Positions 48,255-57,288 of a stretch of 64,000 nucleotides of DNA are shown piece by piece; within the stretch, counting starts at the first letter, position 1, and every line of letters starts with the position of its first letter. The stretch covers positions 165,389 to 229,388 of the forward strand of contig NZ_RJVQ01000007.1 in assembly GCF_003856525.1 (NCBI RefSeq). The letters run 5' to 3'. This DNA is from Vibrio viridaestus. GTDB taxonomy: Bacteria; Pseudomonadota; Gammaproteobacteria; Enterobacterales; Vibrionaceae. The notes beneath the pieces were generated by a model that saw only the letters and a list, made by a program, of their open reading frames with translations, did no database searches and was not told the DNA's origin. The translations under genes and the position numbers were made by a program.

Positions 48255-49088
48255 ATGTCTTATATAGAACCGAAAGATTTTGCGAAGAAGATGGTCGATT
48301 CTGGTGAGCAGAAAGTGTTCATGTCGACTAAAGATACTTTAGTTAGAGCATTTATGGCGGGTGCTATTCTGGCACTAGCGGCATTTTTTGCGATTTCAGT
48401 TATTTCCAAAACAGGAAGCCCATTAGTTGGTGCCATGTTATTCCCAGTCGGCTTCATCATGTTGTATTTGATGAAATTCGACCTACTCACTGGCGTATTT
48501 ACACTGGTGCCTTTAGCCGTATTGGACAAACGTCGCGGATGTACCATGGAAACCTTACTGCGTACTTGGGGTTTGGTTTTTATCGGTAACTTTGGTGGAG
48601 CACTTACGGTCGCATTCTTTGCTTCTTACATTTTGACCTATGGCTATCACACAGACGGCGGTGCATTGGCGGCAAAAGTCGCGGGTATTGGAGAAGCTCG
48701 TACTCTGGGTTACCAAGAGCATGGCTTAGCAGGATGGATCACCATTTTTATACGCGGCATGCTGTGTAACTGGATGGTGTCTATGGGTGTGGTTGGCGCA
48801 TTAATTTCTAGCTCAGCGGCGGGTAAAATGATGGCTATGTGGATGCCAGTAATGCTGTTCTTCTTTATGGGTTTTGAGCACTCAATCGTTAATATGTTCC
48901 TGTTTCCGTTCTCTATGATCATGGGTGGTGACTTTACGGTGATGGATTACTTTATCTGGAATGAAATCCCAACCGCATTGGGTAACCTTGCAGGTGGCTT
49001 CCTATTGGTGGGTCTACCACTGTACTGGACGCACGTACGTACCAGTCCAGAGCGTGACGCGAAGGCGACAACAAAAACGTTGGCTTAA
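48255..49088 (+). CDS. Formate/nitrite transporter (FNT) channel
   Basis: This 277-residue protein has six helices and the FNT core motifs: GAMLFPVGFIMLYLMKFDLLTG (first half), RGMLCNWMVSMGV, and GFEHSIVNMF with the central His (near residue 217). FocA, NirC and HSC subtypes all share these, so formate, nitrite or hydrosulfide cannot be told apart. It is monocistronic, with a terminator and a possible NarP-type upstream region. Confidence 0.9.
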   Translation: MSYIEPKDFAKKMVDSGEQKVFMSTKDTLVRAFMAGAILALAAFFAISVISKTGSPLVGAMLFPVGFIMLYLMKFDLLTGVFTLVPLAVLDKRRGCTMETLLRTWGLVFIGNFGGALTVAFFASYILTYGYHTDGGALAAKVAGIGEARTLGYQEHGLAGWITIFIRGMLCNWMVSMGVVGALISSSAAGKMMAMWMPVMLFFFMGFEHSIVNMFLFPFSMIMGGDFTVMDYFIWNEIPTALGNLAGGFLLVGLPLYWTHVRTSPERDAKATTKTLA

Positions 49089-49138
49089 TCGAACACTCCA
49101 AAGTGTGCTAGCCCCGCACCAAAAAATGGGGTAAACAA

Positions 49139-49165
49139 AGGCTCTACATTGGTAGAGCCTTTTTC
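49139..49165 (+). terminator. Intrinsic terminator of the FNT gene
   Basis: The hairpin AGGCTCTAC / GTAGAGCCT has a 4-base loop and T-run. Confidence 0.92.
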
Positions 49166-49193
49166 TGTTTGAACGTTTGAAAATTAAGGTGTC

Positions 49194-50573
49194 TTAAGGT
49201 GTCATACGTTTGCCACTGACGACCAACTTGTGCCCGTTCAAGACAATGTTTTTCATGCTGCCGTTCAAGACACGAATGTAGCTGTCATTGGTCAAAGCCC
49301 AGGTACTATTTTCATCAATAGAAACAGTCAGCATATTCGCCTTGGTTGCATCGGAATTGATCGATCCGGTAAACGATGAGCCATTGCTGATAGACATGTC
49401 GAGTTGAGAAATCTCATCAACTTCAATATCACCAGTAACGTTTTGCTGTGATAGGTTAAAGCGGCAAATACCGCCATTGTTGCCAACTTGTCCCCATCCA
49501 TGCTCGGCGTTATTACCTGCCACAAGCAACAGACGTAAACCTTTTGCCATTGTTAAAGCGACATTCTGCAAATTGATTACACTGTCCGTATTGGTCACAT
49601 AGAACATGTCACCATTCTTGGAAGTGAGGGAACCGCCATTCATAGTAAATGTACTGGTACCGTTATTCGCATCGCCGGACATGCTCTGGTACAGCATGAC
49701 ATTTCGTATTGGTTGATCGCTGTGACGATCGTAAGTCCCATCCATTGATCCAGTGACATGAGAATTGGTTATCGATACAGAATTATATCCTTCAATCACC
49801 ACCGCTTCTGAATCATTGGATGTGAGGGTCGCATTTCTTACGTCGATCTGCGCCGTACTATAGATGGCAGGCGCACCCATCAAGCCTGTTGTGGTGTAAG
49901 TTCCGCCATTGACGACAATCTTACCGCCACCACGGTCACTGCGTATTGCAGCTTTTTGGGTGCTGCCTACGGTCAGGTTCGTAGCGTAGATAGAGCCGCC
50001 ACCTGCGACTTCAATACCGCCGGCATTACCACCGGTTACATTGATGTCGGTATTCTTCATATGTATGGTGGCGCCATCATAGGCAAATACACCTGTTGAA
50101 CCGTCGGCTGTTGCAGTAACAGAACCACCGTTGATACTTAGATTGGCGCCATGCAAAGCGAAGACCGCGGAATTCAGGCCATAGAAACTCGACGCATCAT
50201 TACTGGAAGCATAGCCAGCATGCTTAAGAACGGTCACGTTATTCAGTGATGCGGTAATATTGCCTTCCGCGCGCATTGCATTTTCATCGGCGTTAATTGA
50301 ACGGTACGTTCCACCAGTCAGAGTTTCACCATCACGGAGTAAATAAGCACCTGTGCCTGTATCTTCGTCAAGACGAGATCCCGGTGGACCCGGAGGAAAG
50401 CCCTGAGGTGGTGTATGTCCGCCCGGAGGTGGCGGGCCAGGTGGCATTCCTGGTCCCTGATGCATAAACGGAGGTGCCTCCGCTAAGTCCATTGTCATCT
50501 GCTGTATGGATGCGAAGGAAGAGCCACTGACGGCACACAAGATACACGTGGCTAAAATCCTTTTCTGTTTCAT
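49194..50573 (-). CDS. Exported proline-rich beta-helix protein
   Basis: This 459-residue protein has a signal peptide (about 1-21, cleaved after SSFA). A Pro/Gly-rich segment (about 33-70, repeats of PPGPP type) comes next. A long series of short strands in a right-handed beta-helix pattern (about 75-455) follows, with recurring INGGSVT, MKNTDINVTGG, VNGGTYTT and MNGGSLTS steps. There is no autotransporter barrel or LPXTG, so it is either secreted, periplasmic or surface-held by another factor. AAAGG precedes the ATG. The function is unknown; polysaccharide binding or an adhesin is possible. Confidence 0.75.
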   Translation of the reverse strand: MKQKRILATCILCAVSGSSFASIQQMTMDLAEAPPFMHQGPGMPPGPPPPGGHTPPQGFPPGPPGSRLDEDTGTGAYLLRDGETLTGGTYRSINADENAMRAEGNITASLNNVTVLKHAGYASSNDASSFYGLNSAVFALHGANLSINGGSVTATADGSTGVFAYDGATIHMKNTDINVTGGNAGGIEVAGGGSIYATNLTVGSTQKAAIRSDRGGGKIVVNGGTYTTTGLMGAPAIYSTAQIDVRNATLTSNDSEAVVIEGYNSVSITNSHVTGSMDGTYDRHSDQPIRNVMLYQSMSGDANNGTSTFTMNGGSLTSKNGDMFYVTNTDSVINLQNVALTMAKGLRLLLVAGNNAEHGWGQVGNNGGICRFNLSQQNVTGDIEVDEISQLDMSISNGSSFTGSINSDATKANMLTVSIDENSTWALTNDSYIRVLNGSMKNIVLNGHKLVVSGKRMTP

Positions 50574-50781
50574 AACAAAACCTTTTCTGAAATTTGCTCC
50601 AGAAGTGAACCAACTGAAAGTCGTTCGATAGTGCTCCCATACTATGCCTATTTTTATGAATAAAGAAGCTTATGAAACTTTTGGTTTGAAAGGAATTGGT
50701 TAGAATTAATTGAATGATTCGATAGCAAAATAATCTCTGCAAAATTCATCATGATTCCAGATTGATTTCCCTATTCTGCCA

Positions 50782-51459
50782 TCACAAAACGAACAAACGT
50801 TGAATCAAATCTTCACGGCGATAGAGCATTTTATCCGCCAGTTTTTGGCTACCACCGTTGTCTAAAATGGTGGTATTGATATCGCGTTCAGACAGAAGTG
50901 CTATCCGGCTTACAGATTCCCGAACGGCATTAAGGGACATATCACCAAAAAGTCGCTTGGCATATGGATTATCAGTCATCGAACGCAGACTGATTATTTC
51001 TTCTACGCAATGACCAAATGCTTTGCCTTTAGGATCGCCATGTGCGCGATAAGCGAGTGCACCACCGACATCAAGAGTCAGTACTCTATTTTGGTATACG
51101 CCCTGATTATCACCGATGTATCCCACGGCGTCCCAGTTAGCGGTCCAGGCATGAACGGCTAACCATTGTTGCGCCTGTAAACGTTCATTCTCATTAAAGT
51201 GTGCGATTGATTTTTTATCCAGATTGAGCCACTGAGTAATAACCTGACAGGCGTCGGTACTTAAGTAATATTGAAACGTAGGTGCTCCGGCCAATTTATA
51301 CAGTTGAGCCGCAAGCCATTCGTTACGGGCATGCATCGGTGATTCGAGATTTTTGACGTAATATCGTACGCCGTGTGAGTCTTCATAGACACCGGCAGGA
51401 TTGGTCCCTAATTGACCTGCAACGCGGGTAAAGTGAGCGACATTAATCGGTGAGGACAT
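50782..51459 (-). CDS. Kinase-like protein paired with a phosphatase
   Basis: This is a 225-residue protein. A nucleotide-fold-like start contains GTNPAGVYEDSHGVRYYVKNL, with a Lys that would match the kinase beta-3 Lys, and a Glu in RNEWLAAQLYKLAGAP. A later WDAVGYIGDN...LTLDVGGALAYRA block matches the catalytic and metal (DxGG) loop of HipA/CtkA-like small kinases. The match is by eye and the family is not named. It begins inside the last codon of the preceding phosphatase gene (TAATG overlap), which strongly links the two. Confidence 0.6.
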   Translation of the reverse strand: MSSPINVAHFTRVAGQLGTNPAGVYEDSHGVRYYVKNLESPMHARNEWLAAQLYKLAGAPTFQYYLSTDACQVITQWLNLDKKSIAHFNENERLQAQQWLAVHAWTANWDAVGYIGDNQGVYQNRVLTLDVGGALAYRAHGDPKGKAFGHCVEEIISLRSMTDNPYAKRLFGDMSLNAVRESVSRIALLSERDINTTILDNGGSQKLADKMLYRREDLIQRLFVL

Positions 51460-52019
51460 TACTCTTCTTCCTCTATCATATTTTTCGTTTGTCGCACGAG
51501 CGCCAGTTGCGCGGTAGTTTCTATCGCGCCTGGTCTGACTTTTCGCACTATGCGGATCGCTTGCTTAGGTTCCATTCCCAACTCGACCAACAGACGAGCA
51601 GCAATCATTCCGGCTCGACCCAATCCGCCTTTACAATGGACTAAAACATTTTTACCGCAGCGGAGTAAATGACGAATTTCATAGCCTTGTGTAAGCCACT
51701 TTGTTTCAAAATCGGCATCAGGAACGGAGTAGTCAGCGATGGGAAGGTGACGCCAGATCATGCCTCGTTTTTGCACTTCATCGCCAATGCGGGGAACACG
51801 CAGTTCAATCATCTCCATGGGTTCGATTAGCGTGAGAACGAGTCGCGCTTGCCAGTTTTCAATGACATCCAGATCGAGCTTTAAATCGCGTTCCCATTTC
51901 CCTGTCGCGGCTAGGGGATCGTATTTCCCTGGGCAGAAGGTAATACCGATCTTGCCGTATCCTTCATCGGGTATCACTTCAGCGATTTGTAACGGGTGGG
52001 ACTGGCTGGTACGAACCAT
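51459..52019 (-). CDS. Dual-specificity/CDKN3-like protein phosphatase
   Basis: This is a 186-residue cysteine phosphatase. The active-site P-loop HCKGGLGRAG (His-Cys-x5-Arg) lies near residue 128. An upstream general-acid Asp is in PIADYSVPD. The second half follows the CDKN3-like fold (RIVRKVRPGAIETTAQLALVRQ). It should dephosphorylate phosphoprotein or phospho-small-molecule substrates. The stop codon overlaps the start of the kinase-like gene, a cognate writer/eraser arrangement. The divergent neighbour at 52.2 kb is an HD hydrolase. Confidence 0.88.
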   Translation of the reverse strand: MVRTSQSHPLQIAEVIPDEGYGKIGITFCPGKYDPLAATGKWERDLKLDLDVIENWQARLVLTLIEPMEMIELRVPRIGDEVQKRGMIWRHLPIADYSVPDADFETKWLTQGYEIRHLLRCGKNVLVHCKGGLGRAGMIAARLLVELGMEPKQAIRIVRKVRPGAIETTAQLALVRQTKNMIEEEE

Positions 52020-52216
52020 GAGAACGCCCTCGATCTTTTATAACGAAAAGACCACAGTAATACACTGGAGGAGAAAGACGTTGATTTATGCCAATATCGT
52101 TAGCGATCGCTAATAAAAATAACAGGAAATTTTAGCGGTAATAGTATAGAGTTTCTATAAGACTGAATTTTCTCAATTTTTTAGTCTTTGCATGTTTTGC
52201 TGATAAAGGAGACTCG

Positions 52217-52711
52217 ATGCTCACGACTGCACGAGAATTTGCAATTAAACATCACGGCGATCAGCGCTATGGTGAAAAGCCATACAGCTATCATCTTGAA
52301 CAGGTGGTAGAACTGTTACAGCCGTATGGAAAAGAAGCACAGATTATCGGCTATCTGCACGATGTCGTCGAAGATACGCCCGCCACTGTTGAAATGATAG
52401 AATCATTATTCGACACCAAAATCGCTCAGGCGGTCAGCATTCTGACTGATGAACCAGGTGAAACCAGGCAAGAGCGCAAAGCCAAAACCTACCATATTAT
52501 GTCAACTGTCCAAGGCGAGCTAGAAATTGCCTTACTCGTTAAAGCCGCTGATCGCCTCGCCAATGTGCGTTCATGCGTTGAAAACGGACGTGACGATAAA
52601 TTCATGATGTACCGTGAAGAACAGCCACAGTTTGAATGGGCTGCGTATCGTCCGGGACTGTGTGACGAGTTCTGGGAAGAGCTTCGCGCTCTGCTTGATA
52701 GCGAAGATTAA
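52217..52711 (+). CDS. HD-domain hydrolase, MESH1/SpoT-HD-like
   Basis: This 164-residue protein resembles the hydrolase domain of RelA/SpoT proteins. It has YSYHLEQV (metal-ligand His), IGYLHDVVEDTPAT (His-Asp and Glu-Asp) and VKAADRLANV (final Asp). There is no synthetase, TGS or ACT domain, so it could be a small alarmone hydrolase (ppGpp 3'-pyrophosphohydrolase) or act on another nucleotide. AAGGAG lies at good spacing before the ATG. It is divergent from the phosphatase/kinase pair, which suggests a shared signalling role. Confidence 0.82.
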   Translation: MLTTAREFAIKHHGDQRYGEKPYSYHLEQVVELLQPYGKEAQIIGYLHDVVEDTPATVEMIESLFDTKIAQAVSILTDEPGETRQERKAKTYHIMSTVQGELEIALLVKAADRLANVRSCVENGRDDKFMMYREEQPQFEWAAYRPGLCDEFWEELRALLDSED

Positions 52712-53033
52712 ATCAGTATTTCTTCTATATTACGGTTCTTATTTGAGAGAAATGCGGAGCGATTCGCCACTCTATTTTCTGTTTATCTACGTCAGCTTAG
52801 GTGAAGAGTCTTATTGTTAAGCCAATTTGAACTAACATTTTTCCTCATCTAAAATTAAATTATAATATAATCAAAAGGATATAGTGATTAACTTATCGTT
52901 AATCCTTTTGATTATTTGGTCATTATCATTTCTCAGACGATTCAATCAATCCAATCCCGACCGATGGTTCTCCTGACAATCGAATGGTAACTTGCGCAGC
53001 GTTTCGCCAAGGTTACACATCACAGGAGACAGC
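52712..53033. other. Intergenic region with a 12-bp inverted repeat
   Basis: No gene is seen in these 322 bases. AATCAAAAGGAT (52869-52880) and ATCCTTTTGATT (52902-52913) form a perfect inverted repeat around 21 bases that themselves contain TTAAC/GTTAA. It could be a terminator-like hairpin or a regulator site. CACAGGAGAC before 53034 is the ribosome site of the next gene. Confidence 0.5.
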
Positions 53034-53666
53034 ATGGCATTACAATTTAAAGTCGATGAACTCGATAGACTTACGATCGATCATATAAAAAATCAGTTTC
53101 TCGGAATGGATCTTCCGTTTGAAGCTTTTTACCTCAAGAGCGGCAGACAAGCTGAAGAGTGGAGTGATGACGTTAATGGTTTAAGAATTAAGCTCAATAA
53201 CAAAATCATTTTTCAGATCCACAAAACATCCGCCATGTTGTCTGTAAAGCATGTACCTGACAGTCACAAAGAAAGTATTGTTAAAGTCGTACAGCGCTTG
53301 AATCTGGCAAAACAGCCTGATTTTACGCTGGGGATTACCCTTAGTGCGCTCTTCTTACTACTCGCATGCGCGGTTATTGCGCTTAAAGCGCTGCCAATGG
53401 CGGAAAACTTTGCCGCGGTTATGGTAGCCGCACTCGTTGCATCGATGATTGGCCTAACAATTCTCGGAACCACACAACAAAAAAGCACTGACAACGATGC
53501 TTCGTTTGTGCTCGGACTCATTCTGTATGCATTAGGAGTGATGGCTTTCGCGCCTTCGTCTTTACTCACTATGCCTCTGGTCAAAGCATTGCTGTACAAG
53601 CGCGGATATCAATACCTGAGTGGAGTAGAGTCAGCCGATCCACAACTGAGCACGACAGAGAAATAG
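53034..53666 (+). CDS. Membrane protein with N-terminal soluble domain
   Basis: This is a 210-residue protein if it starts at the ATG at 53034 (AGGAG upstream; the frame is open from 52992). A soluble N-terminal part (about 1-100) leads to four hydrophobic helices (about 100-200) and a polar tail. The family is not recognised. It precedes a lipoprotein and another membrane protein on the same strand with gaps of 34 and 14 bases, so these three genes probably form an operon for an envelope function. Confidence 0.7.
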   Translation: MALQFKVDELDRLTIDHIKNQFLGMDLPFEAFYLKSGRQAEEWSDDVNGLRIKLNNKIIFQIHKTSAMLSVKHVPDSHKESIVKVVQRLNLAKQPDFTLGITLSALFLLLACAVIALKALPMAENFAAVMVAALVASMIGLTILGTTQQKSTDNDASFVLGLILYALGVMAFAPSSLLTMPLVKALLYKRGYQYLSGVESADPQLSTTEK

Positions 53667-53700
53667 ACAATCCACTATAAATTCTAACAAGAGAAGTATT

Positions 53701-54102
53701 ATGAAAAACAGCGTCAAGTTACTTGGTCTCATATCGATAATCGCGTTCACAGTGACGGGGTGTAACTCTGAAGACAAATCAGAACCGAATAAACAAGCGG
53801 CTCAGGAGACACAACCCGCATGGCTAGACAGTGTTTACATTAACCAAGATACCAATTCGATGATGAAAGAAGTGGTGTTCTGCGAAGACGGAAAAGTCGC
53901 AATTGATGGCACAAGGCGTGATTACACCGTTGAGAACAAAGACGGACAGAAGCAAGTGACTGTCAACGCTAATGGCGCATTCCATTTTTCAGTATCTGCG
54001 GATGAAACCCAGCTTTTACCGACCGATGATTTTACCAAAGAGTGGTTTACTAAATCGGCTTTGCAGCAAGATAAGTCCAATACAACGATATGTGAATGGT
54101 AA
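53701..54102 (+). CDS. Putative lipoprotein
   Basis: This 133-residue protein has a lipoprotein signal (VTGCN, lipidated Cys at residue 21). A charged linker and a small beta-rich domain follow, with two further Cys residues (VFCEDGK, TTICEW) that may form a disulfide. Function unknown. It is part of the three-gene membrane/lipoprotein set. Confidence 0.75.
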   Translation: MKNSVKLLGLISIIAFTVTGCNSEDKSEPNKQAAQETQPAWLDSVYINQDTNSMMKEVVFCEDGKVAIDGTRRDYTVENKDGQKQVTVNANGAFHFSVSADETQLLPTDDFTKEWFTKSALQQDKSNTTICEW

Positions 54103-54116
54103 AGGTGGAACGAGTA

Positions 54117-54566
54117 ATGGAACAGTTAGAAATAAATACGCCGCTAAAAGATGAGGTTACCGCAGCCGCGGAGATTAAGTTGTTTTCTGAAGCAGGCATT
54201 CTAATCGCCACCTTTATTGGTTCTATCTTCGCTGGTGGCTATTTGATGGCGCTGAACTACAAAAGACTCGGCTTAACGGAGAGTTATAAAAAGTCGTTGC
54301 TGATAAGCACAGTCGCCACACTACTATTATTTGCCATCATCATCTTTGGTGAAGTGAGCAGTAATATTCCCAATATTGTGTTTACGTTACCACAAATTAT
54401 GGCGGTGTATTTTATTGCTAAGCAGTATCAAAAGCCGCTTATTGAAAAGCATAAATATGAAGGCGGTATGCTTGCTTCAAACTGGCTAGCTGCTGGTATT
54501 GGCGCCATTATTATGCTGATTGTGATGGTTATTCTGTTTGCAGTTATTTATTCGACCATGATGTAG
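54117..54566 (+). CDS. Small multi-pass membrane protein
   Basis: This is a 149-residue protein if it starts at the ATG at 54117, which has AAGGTGGA upstream; the frame is open from 54096, overlapping the lipoprotein. There are four hydrophobic helices (about 28-45, 60-78, 82-100, 120-145). The family is not recognised. It is the last gene of the set. Confidence 0.68.
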   Translation: MEQLEINTPLKDEVTAAAEIKLFSEAGILIATFIGSIFAGGYLMALNYKRLGLTESYKKSLLISTVATLLLFAIIIFGEVSSNIPNIVFTLPQIMAVYFIAKQYQKPLIEKHKYEGGMLASNWLAAGIGAIIMLIVMVILFAVIYSTMM

Positions 54567-54927
54567 ATAAGTCCTTTCGGCCGTTTGGGTGTGGCGGTAC
54601 AGTCGTTGCCGTTGCACCACTAATCAAATGAAATCTATTTAACCAATTGTTGATCTATGCACCTATATGTTCATGTTCTAATCAGTTTTGTTTTGCTAAA
54701 ATGCGCGCCGTAACGGTGGTAGAGAGTCAATTCGCTCTGCCAACCGCATGTTATTGGGTGAGGAAGAGGAAAGTTTTCGCCCTATGACTAAGTCTGTTGC
54801 GGATTAGGACAGACTGAAATTTAAGTTGGGTATGGATGCAAGGCGTTGTTAACCGACTAGACAGAATAAATGAGATTTCCTTGAATATTGCTCATTTGAT
54901 TCGTGTCGAAGCACTGAAGTTATTCAC
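54567..54927 (+). other. Gene-free region with two strong hairpins
   Basis: This 361-base stretch lacks a gene. Two hairpins can be read: CGGTGGTAGAG (54714-54724) pairs with CTCTGCCAACCG (54735-54746) with one bulge and one G-U pair. AGTCTGT (54791-54797) pairs with ACAGACT (54809-54815). An AT-rich TAAAAT element lies just before the first one. It may be a small structured RNA or a 5' leader of the next gene. No known RNA family was recognised. Confidence 0.4.
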
Positions 54928-55191
54928 GTGAAAATAGAACATATAGAAACAGAGAAAGGTGAAGAGATCATCAACACGTTAAAAAAAGCGGGTTGGAAGG
55001 TATCGGATCAATATAACTGGTTTGCGTTTGAAAAAGGCATTGATTTCGACAGTTACACGCTAAAGAAAGGCGAAGAAGAATTGTCTTTTGAATGGAGTAA
55101 CTGGTTCAGTTGGAGAATTCAGGGAACAGAAAGATTAATCCATAATCTGATGAACCAATTTGAGCTCTTCAACACAGCAGAACAAGCTTAA
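54928..55191 (+). CDS. Small soluble protein, unknown
   Basis: This is an 87-residue acidic protein with a GTG start. There is no signal peptide. It contains several Trp in a WFAFEKG / WSNWFSWRIQG pattern, and ends with a helix. A strong terminator follows immediately. The family is not recognised. Confidence 0.6.
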   Translation: MKIEHIETEKGEEIINTLKKAGWKVSDQYNWFAFEKGIDFDSYTLKKGEEELSFEWSNWFSWRIQGTERLIHNLMNQFELFNTAEQA

Positions 55192-55196
55192 ATGAG

Positions 55197-55226
55197 AGCG
55201 GACAGGCTAACCTGTCCGCTTTTTTT
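55197..55226. terminator. Bidirectional intrinsic terminator
   Basis: The perfect hairpin AGCGGACAGG / CCTGTCCGCT with a 4-base loop has a T-run on the plus strand. It lies between two convergent genes. Confidence 0.95.
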
Positions 55227-55233
55227 AATTCTA

Positions 55234-55932
55234 CTAATCGACATGTTTCCAGTATTGTGGAAGCAGGTGATCATCACACCCCTCACAGACGAATCGATCA
55301 TGGCCCAGTGACTTTAACGTAAACTGCGTTGGTCGGTCGGTATCGAGTTTGACGGGTTGACAGTAATCGGCTGTTTCATCCGGCAGTAAATCGATGGCAA
55401 CAAAGGTGATTTCGGCGTTGTTCATGCAGATATTATAGTGGTGCGCAATTTCTGACTTATTGCCATAAAGCGTAGCTTTGTATTTATCCACCATAAGTGA
55501 CGTGCTGGCGATGGTATCGGCAAAAAACTGTGGATTGGCCTTTTTCAGTTCAGTGCGATTTTCATTGTCGTTAACGATGTCCTGCACAAAGTAACCATCA
55601 TAAGGATTATTTTGCACAACGTAGTCGAAATACAGGCTGTCGAAGTAAGTCCAGATATAGAACCCTAAAACCGCAACCAGATAAATTCCACACGCCATTA
55701 ATTTGCGGGTCACGTTGGTTTTAAAAAATCCCCACAGCAGCACGACCGTACCACAGAAATACAGCAAGAAGTTGATGAATAAGAACGAGATCGCATCTTC
55801 ACTGTGGATTAGATGTCGACACAGCGCGGAAAAATCGTAATTGAAGTCATAGATGAAAGATAGAATCAGTAAACTGATGCACACGACCAGTCCGACTGAC
55901 GCGGAGAGATATAAAATAGGTCTAATTTTCAT
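55234..55932 (-). CDS. Membrane protein of unknown function
   Basis: This 232-residue protein has three hydrophobic helices (about 5-28, 45-70, 78-98). A periplasmic or cytoplasmic soluble half of about 130 residues follows, with four Cys (NICMNN, DYCQPVK, CEGCDDH). The last pair, CEGC, could bind a metal or form a disulfide. The family is not recognised. It is monocistronic. Confidence 0.68.
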   Translation of the reverse strand: MKIRPILYLSASVGLVVCISLLILSFIYDFNYDFSALCRHLIHSEDAISFLFINFLLYFCGTVVLLWGFFKTNVTRKLMACGIYLVAVLGFYIWTYFDSLYFDYVVQNNPYDGYFVQDIVNDNENRTELKKANPQFFADTIASTSLMVDKYKATLYGNKSEIAHHYNICMNNAEITFVAIDLLPDETADYCQPVKLDTDRPTQFTLKSLGHDRFVCEGCDDHLLPQYWKHVD

Positions 55933-56048
55933 GGTTTTAATTATTAAGCCGACACTAAAATCTGACGAGAGCGGGACTTTACGCCCTTAATTCTTTGAAA
56001 ACCAGAGTTTTTCTTAACCGACTAAACAACTATCTCAAATTTAATACG

Positions 56049-56074
56049 TTACGCCCTCATCACAGAGGGCGTAA
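56049..56074 (-). terminator. Hairpin downstream of the tyrosine permease
   Basis: The inverted repeat TTACGCCCTC / GAGGGCGTAA with a 6-base loop lies 9 bases after the permease stop, read on the minus strand. No strong T-run follows. Confidence 0.65.
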
Positions 56075-56082
56075 ACGGAAAA

Positions 56083-57288
56083 TTAACCCACCGAAGCAAT
56101 CACACCGCAACTGATCAATACCTGTACGGTCACGATAACCAAACCACATACACCAGTAAGAAACAGGGCGGGTGTTCCACCAAACGCGCGATAATGTTTT
56201 GGTCCTCCGCGACGTCTGACTTTCACCACCATCATTAATGGCAGAAAAATAGCTAAGACGGCTAGTGAAATTGCTGCGTAGCCCAACGCCATGATAAACC
56301 CTTGCGGATAGTACAGGGCGAATAGCAGAGGTGGTAAAAACGTAATGAGCGAAGCCACCGGGCGGTTCACCTTTTCATGCTTCTTACGCATGGTGTCACC
56401 TAGGAATTCAAACAGACCGAGACTGACACCTAAAAATGAGGTCAACAACGCTAAATCTGCAAACACACCAATAACCTGGCTTAAGTTAGAGTGATGAACA
56501 GTCAACGCCAATTGAGCGATCAATGCTCCTAATTCAGAGTTACCCTGTAACTCATTCTGGCTAACCACACCAAGGGTGACCAGTTGCCAGAAGATATAAA
56601 TGATTAACGGAATAGCCGAACCAAAGATGATCGCTTTGCGCAGTGCCTTAGTATTGCCATCAAGGTAGTTGACGATAGCCGGGATGCTGCCATGAAAACC
56701 GAACGACGTAAAAATAACCGGTATCGCGGCGATAATCAGGCCATTTTGTACTGGCATACTGAGTAAGTAGTTTTCGGTGATATTGGGAGCGAGAAAGAAC
56801 AGCACAGCAACCATGGCGATCATTTTGCCGGCGAATAAGAGACGGTTCACCCGATCAACCGCGCCGGTGCCAAATGTCACTACCACGGCAACAATCACCG
56901 TAAACAGCAGTGTCCCTTCAGAACCAGACAATGAGAATCCCGCGAGTTTATCAATTCGAGTGGTAAATTGTGCGCCGCCACCTGCAATGTAGGCCGCACA
57001 TAACGAATAGAACAGAAAAAGCATCGAAAATGTTGCCACCCATTTCCCCGATGTTCCGAGAAACTCTTCCGCAAGGGTGTGTAATGTGGCGCGACTATCT
57101 GCGTATTGGTGAACTTCCACCATGAGTAATGCTGTAAAAGACATTAACAGCCACAGAGCGAACATAATTAGCAGCGAAGTGGTAAATCCGATACCAGCAG
57201 AGGCTAGTGGCAAAGCTAACATGCCAGCACCAATGGTTGTGCCCGCAATAATTAGCGTGCTACCAAAAATCTTGGATTTCATCATCAT
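56083..57288 (-). CDS. tyrP: Aromatic amino-acid permease, TyrP-like
   Basis: This 401-residue transporter has 11 helices of the HAAAP (Mtr/TnaB/TyrP) family. The signature at the start is FGSTLIIAGTTIGAGMLALPLASAGIGF, and FGFHGSIPAIVNYL comes near residue 200. The overall pattern is nearest to the tyrosine-specific TyrP. It is a proton-coupled importer. Three ATGs in a row (57288, 57285, 57282) offer starts, and no clear ribosome site precedes them. Confidence 0.88.
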   Translation of the reverse strand: MMMKSKIFGSTLIIAGTTIGAGMLALPLASAGIGFTTSLLIMFALWLLMSFTALLMVEVHQYADSRATLHTLAEEFLGTSGKWVATFSMLFLFYSLCAAYIAGGGAQFTTRIDKLAGFSLSGSEGTLLFTVIVAVVVTFGTGAVDRVNRLLFAGKMIAMVAVLFFLAPNITENYLLSMPVQNGLIIAAIPVIFTSFGFHGSIPAIVNYLDGNTKALRKAIIFGSAIPLIIYIFWQLVTLGVVSQNELQGNSELGALIAQLALTVHHSNLSQVIGVFADLALLTSFLGVSLGLFEFLGDTMRKKHEKVNRPVASLITFLPPLLFALYYPQGFIMALGYAAISLAVLAIFLPLMMVVKVRRRGGPKHYRAFGGTPALFLTGVCGLVIVTVQVLISCGVIASVG

